Assembly (NCBI GenBank): GCA_024641225.1
Contig: JAHEDN010000188.1
Coordinates: 1 to 5,915, forward strand
Direction: 5' to 3'
Length of the DNA stretch: 5,915 bases
Origin: Burkholderiales bacterium
Lineage (GTDB): Bacteria; Pseudomonadota; Gammaproteobacteria; Burkholderiales; Burkholderiaceae_F
The notes beneath the pieces are model-generated. The model saw nothing but the letters and a program-made list of their open reading frames with translations, had not been told where the DNA came from and searched no databases. Numbering within the stretch: position 1 is the stretch's first letter; every line of letters begins with the position of its first letter. A program made the translations under genes and the position numbers. Positions 5,508 through 5,915 of the stretch are shown here, piece by piece.

Positions 5508-5531
5508 CCGGGCCGCGGCATCGCAGCCCGG
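5508..5531. repeat. Small inverted repeat between the DUF3106 and RDD genes
   Basis: CCGGGC (5508-5513) pairs with GCCCGG (5526-5531) around 12 bases, and ATCGCAG is repeated directly at 5499-5505 and 5520-5526. There is no T tract, so it is a poor intrinsic terminator. It fills most of the 53-bp gap, which otherwise shows no clear ribosome binding site. Confidence 0.25.
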
Positions 5532-5546
5532 TAGTCGCCGGATCCC

Positions 5547-5915
5547 GTGTCTTCTGCTCCCCAGGTCCGTAATGTCAACGGCGGTGAAAGCGCGCCGCCG
5601 GGTTTTCTGCTTCGCCTGGCCGCGATGACCTACGAGGCGGTGCTGCTGTTCGGACTGGCGTTCGTGACCAGCCTTGCGCTGCTGGTCCTGGCCGGATGGA
5701 GCCACCCGCTGTCGCCATCGCAACGCTGGGTGCTGCAGGCGGTTCTGTTCGTCGTGGTCGGCGTGTACTTCGTCTACTGCTGGGTGCGCGCCGGGCAGAC
5801 GCTGGCGATGAAGTCGTGGCGACTGCGCGTGGTCGACCGCGATGGTGTCCGGCTTACGCCCGCGCGCGCGGTGCTGCGCTACCTGCTGGCCTGGAGCCTG
5901 TTCGCGCCGGGGCTG
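5547..5915 (+). CDS. RDD-family membrane protein, 5' part only
   Basis: The first 123 codons are visible and the gene continues past the right edge. An N-terminal cytoplasmic segment ends PPGFLLRLAAMTYEA; transmembrane helices follow at about 30-50 and 61-80 (WVLQAVLFVVVGVYFVYCWV). Then comes the typical RDD loop GQTLAMKSWRLRVVDRDG (83-100), and a third hydrophobic segment starts near 110. Arg23 is the conserved Arg; the usual Asp seven residues later is Glu30. RDD proteins are small inner-membrane proteins, some linked to ion or solute transport, most without known function. An in-frame TAG at 5532-5534 forces the start after it. The GTG at 5547 keeps the conserved PGFLLRLAA segment, whereas the first in-frame ATG (5625) would remove Arg23, so GTG is preferred despite lacking a clear ribosome binding site. 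It may be the last gene of the sigma-factor operon or an independent unit. Confidence 0.8.
   Translation, partial: MSSAPQVRNVNGGESAPPGFLLRLAAMTYEAVLLFGLAFVTSLALLVLAGWSHPLSPSQRWVLQAVLFVVVGVYFVYCWVRAGQTLAMKSWRLRVVDRDGVRLTPARAVLRYLLAWSLFAPGL

Overview
The window looks like chromosomal DNA of a high-GC betaproteobacterium, most likely of the order Burkholderiales. The grounds are the sequence character of IlvC (for example NMNYSISNNAEYGEYVTGP) and IlvI (MCIQELSTCKQY), and the presence of DUF3619- and DUF3106-type proteins, which I know mainly from betaproteobacteria. No database search was possible, so family names rest on motifs, lengths and gene order.

Minus strand, left part (1-3795). The branched-chain amino acid genes ilvI-ilvH-ilvC are read leftwards: acetohydroxyacid synthase catalytic subunit (587 aa), its regulatory subunit (163 aa) and ketol-acid reductoisomerase (338 aa). 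ilvI and ilvH overlap by ATGA. ilvH and ilvC are separated by 212 bp that hold a palindromic repeat doublet (1422-1495). Together the three enzymes convert pyruvate (or pyruvate plus 2-ketobutyrate) to the dihydroxy acids that precede valine, leucine and isoleucine. Downstream of ilvC is the 5' part of an exported SIMPL-domain (DUF541) protein, cut by the window edge. It has a strong ribosome binding site whose first two bases lie in a hairpin.

Centre (3796-4076). This 281-bp divergent intergenic region holds a plausible sigma-70 promoter for the ilv operon (about 3947-3975, minus strand) with a leader of about 145 nt, and only a weak candidate promoter for the rightward genes.

Plus strand, right part (4077-5915). 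There are four tightly packed genes: an ECF-type sigma factor (185 aa), a single-pass membrane protein of DUF3619 type (138 aa, ATGA overlap), an exported DUF3106-type protein with a six-fold Pro-x-x-Arg helical repeat (147 aa, 2-bp gap), and, after 53 bp, the 5' part of an RDD-family membrane protein. The order of sigma factor, single-TM protein and periplasmic LTPxQR-type protein resembles the logic of envelope-stress or metal-sensing sigma/anti-sigma/sensor modules such as CnrH/CnrY/CnrX. That functional reading is inference and is the most interesting lead here.

I see no RNA genes, insertion sequences, CRISPR arrays or prophage genes.
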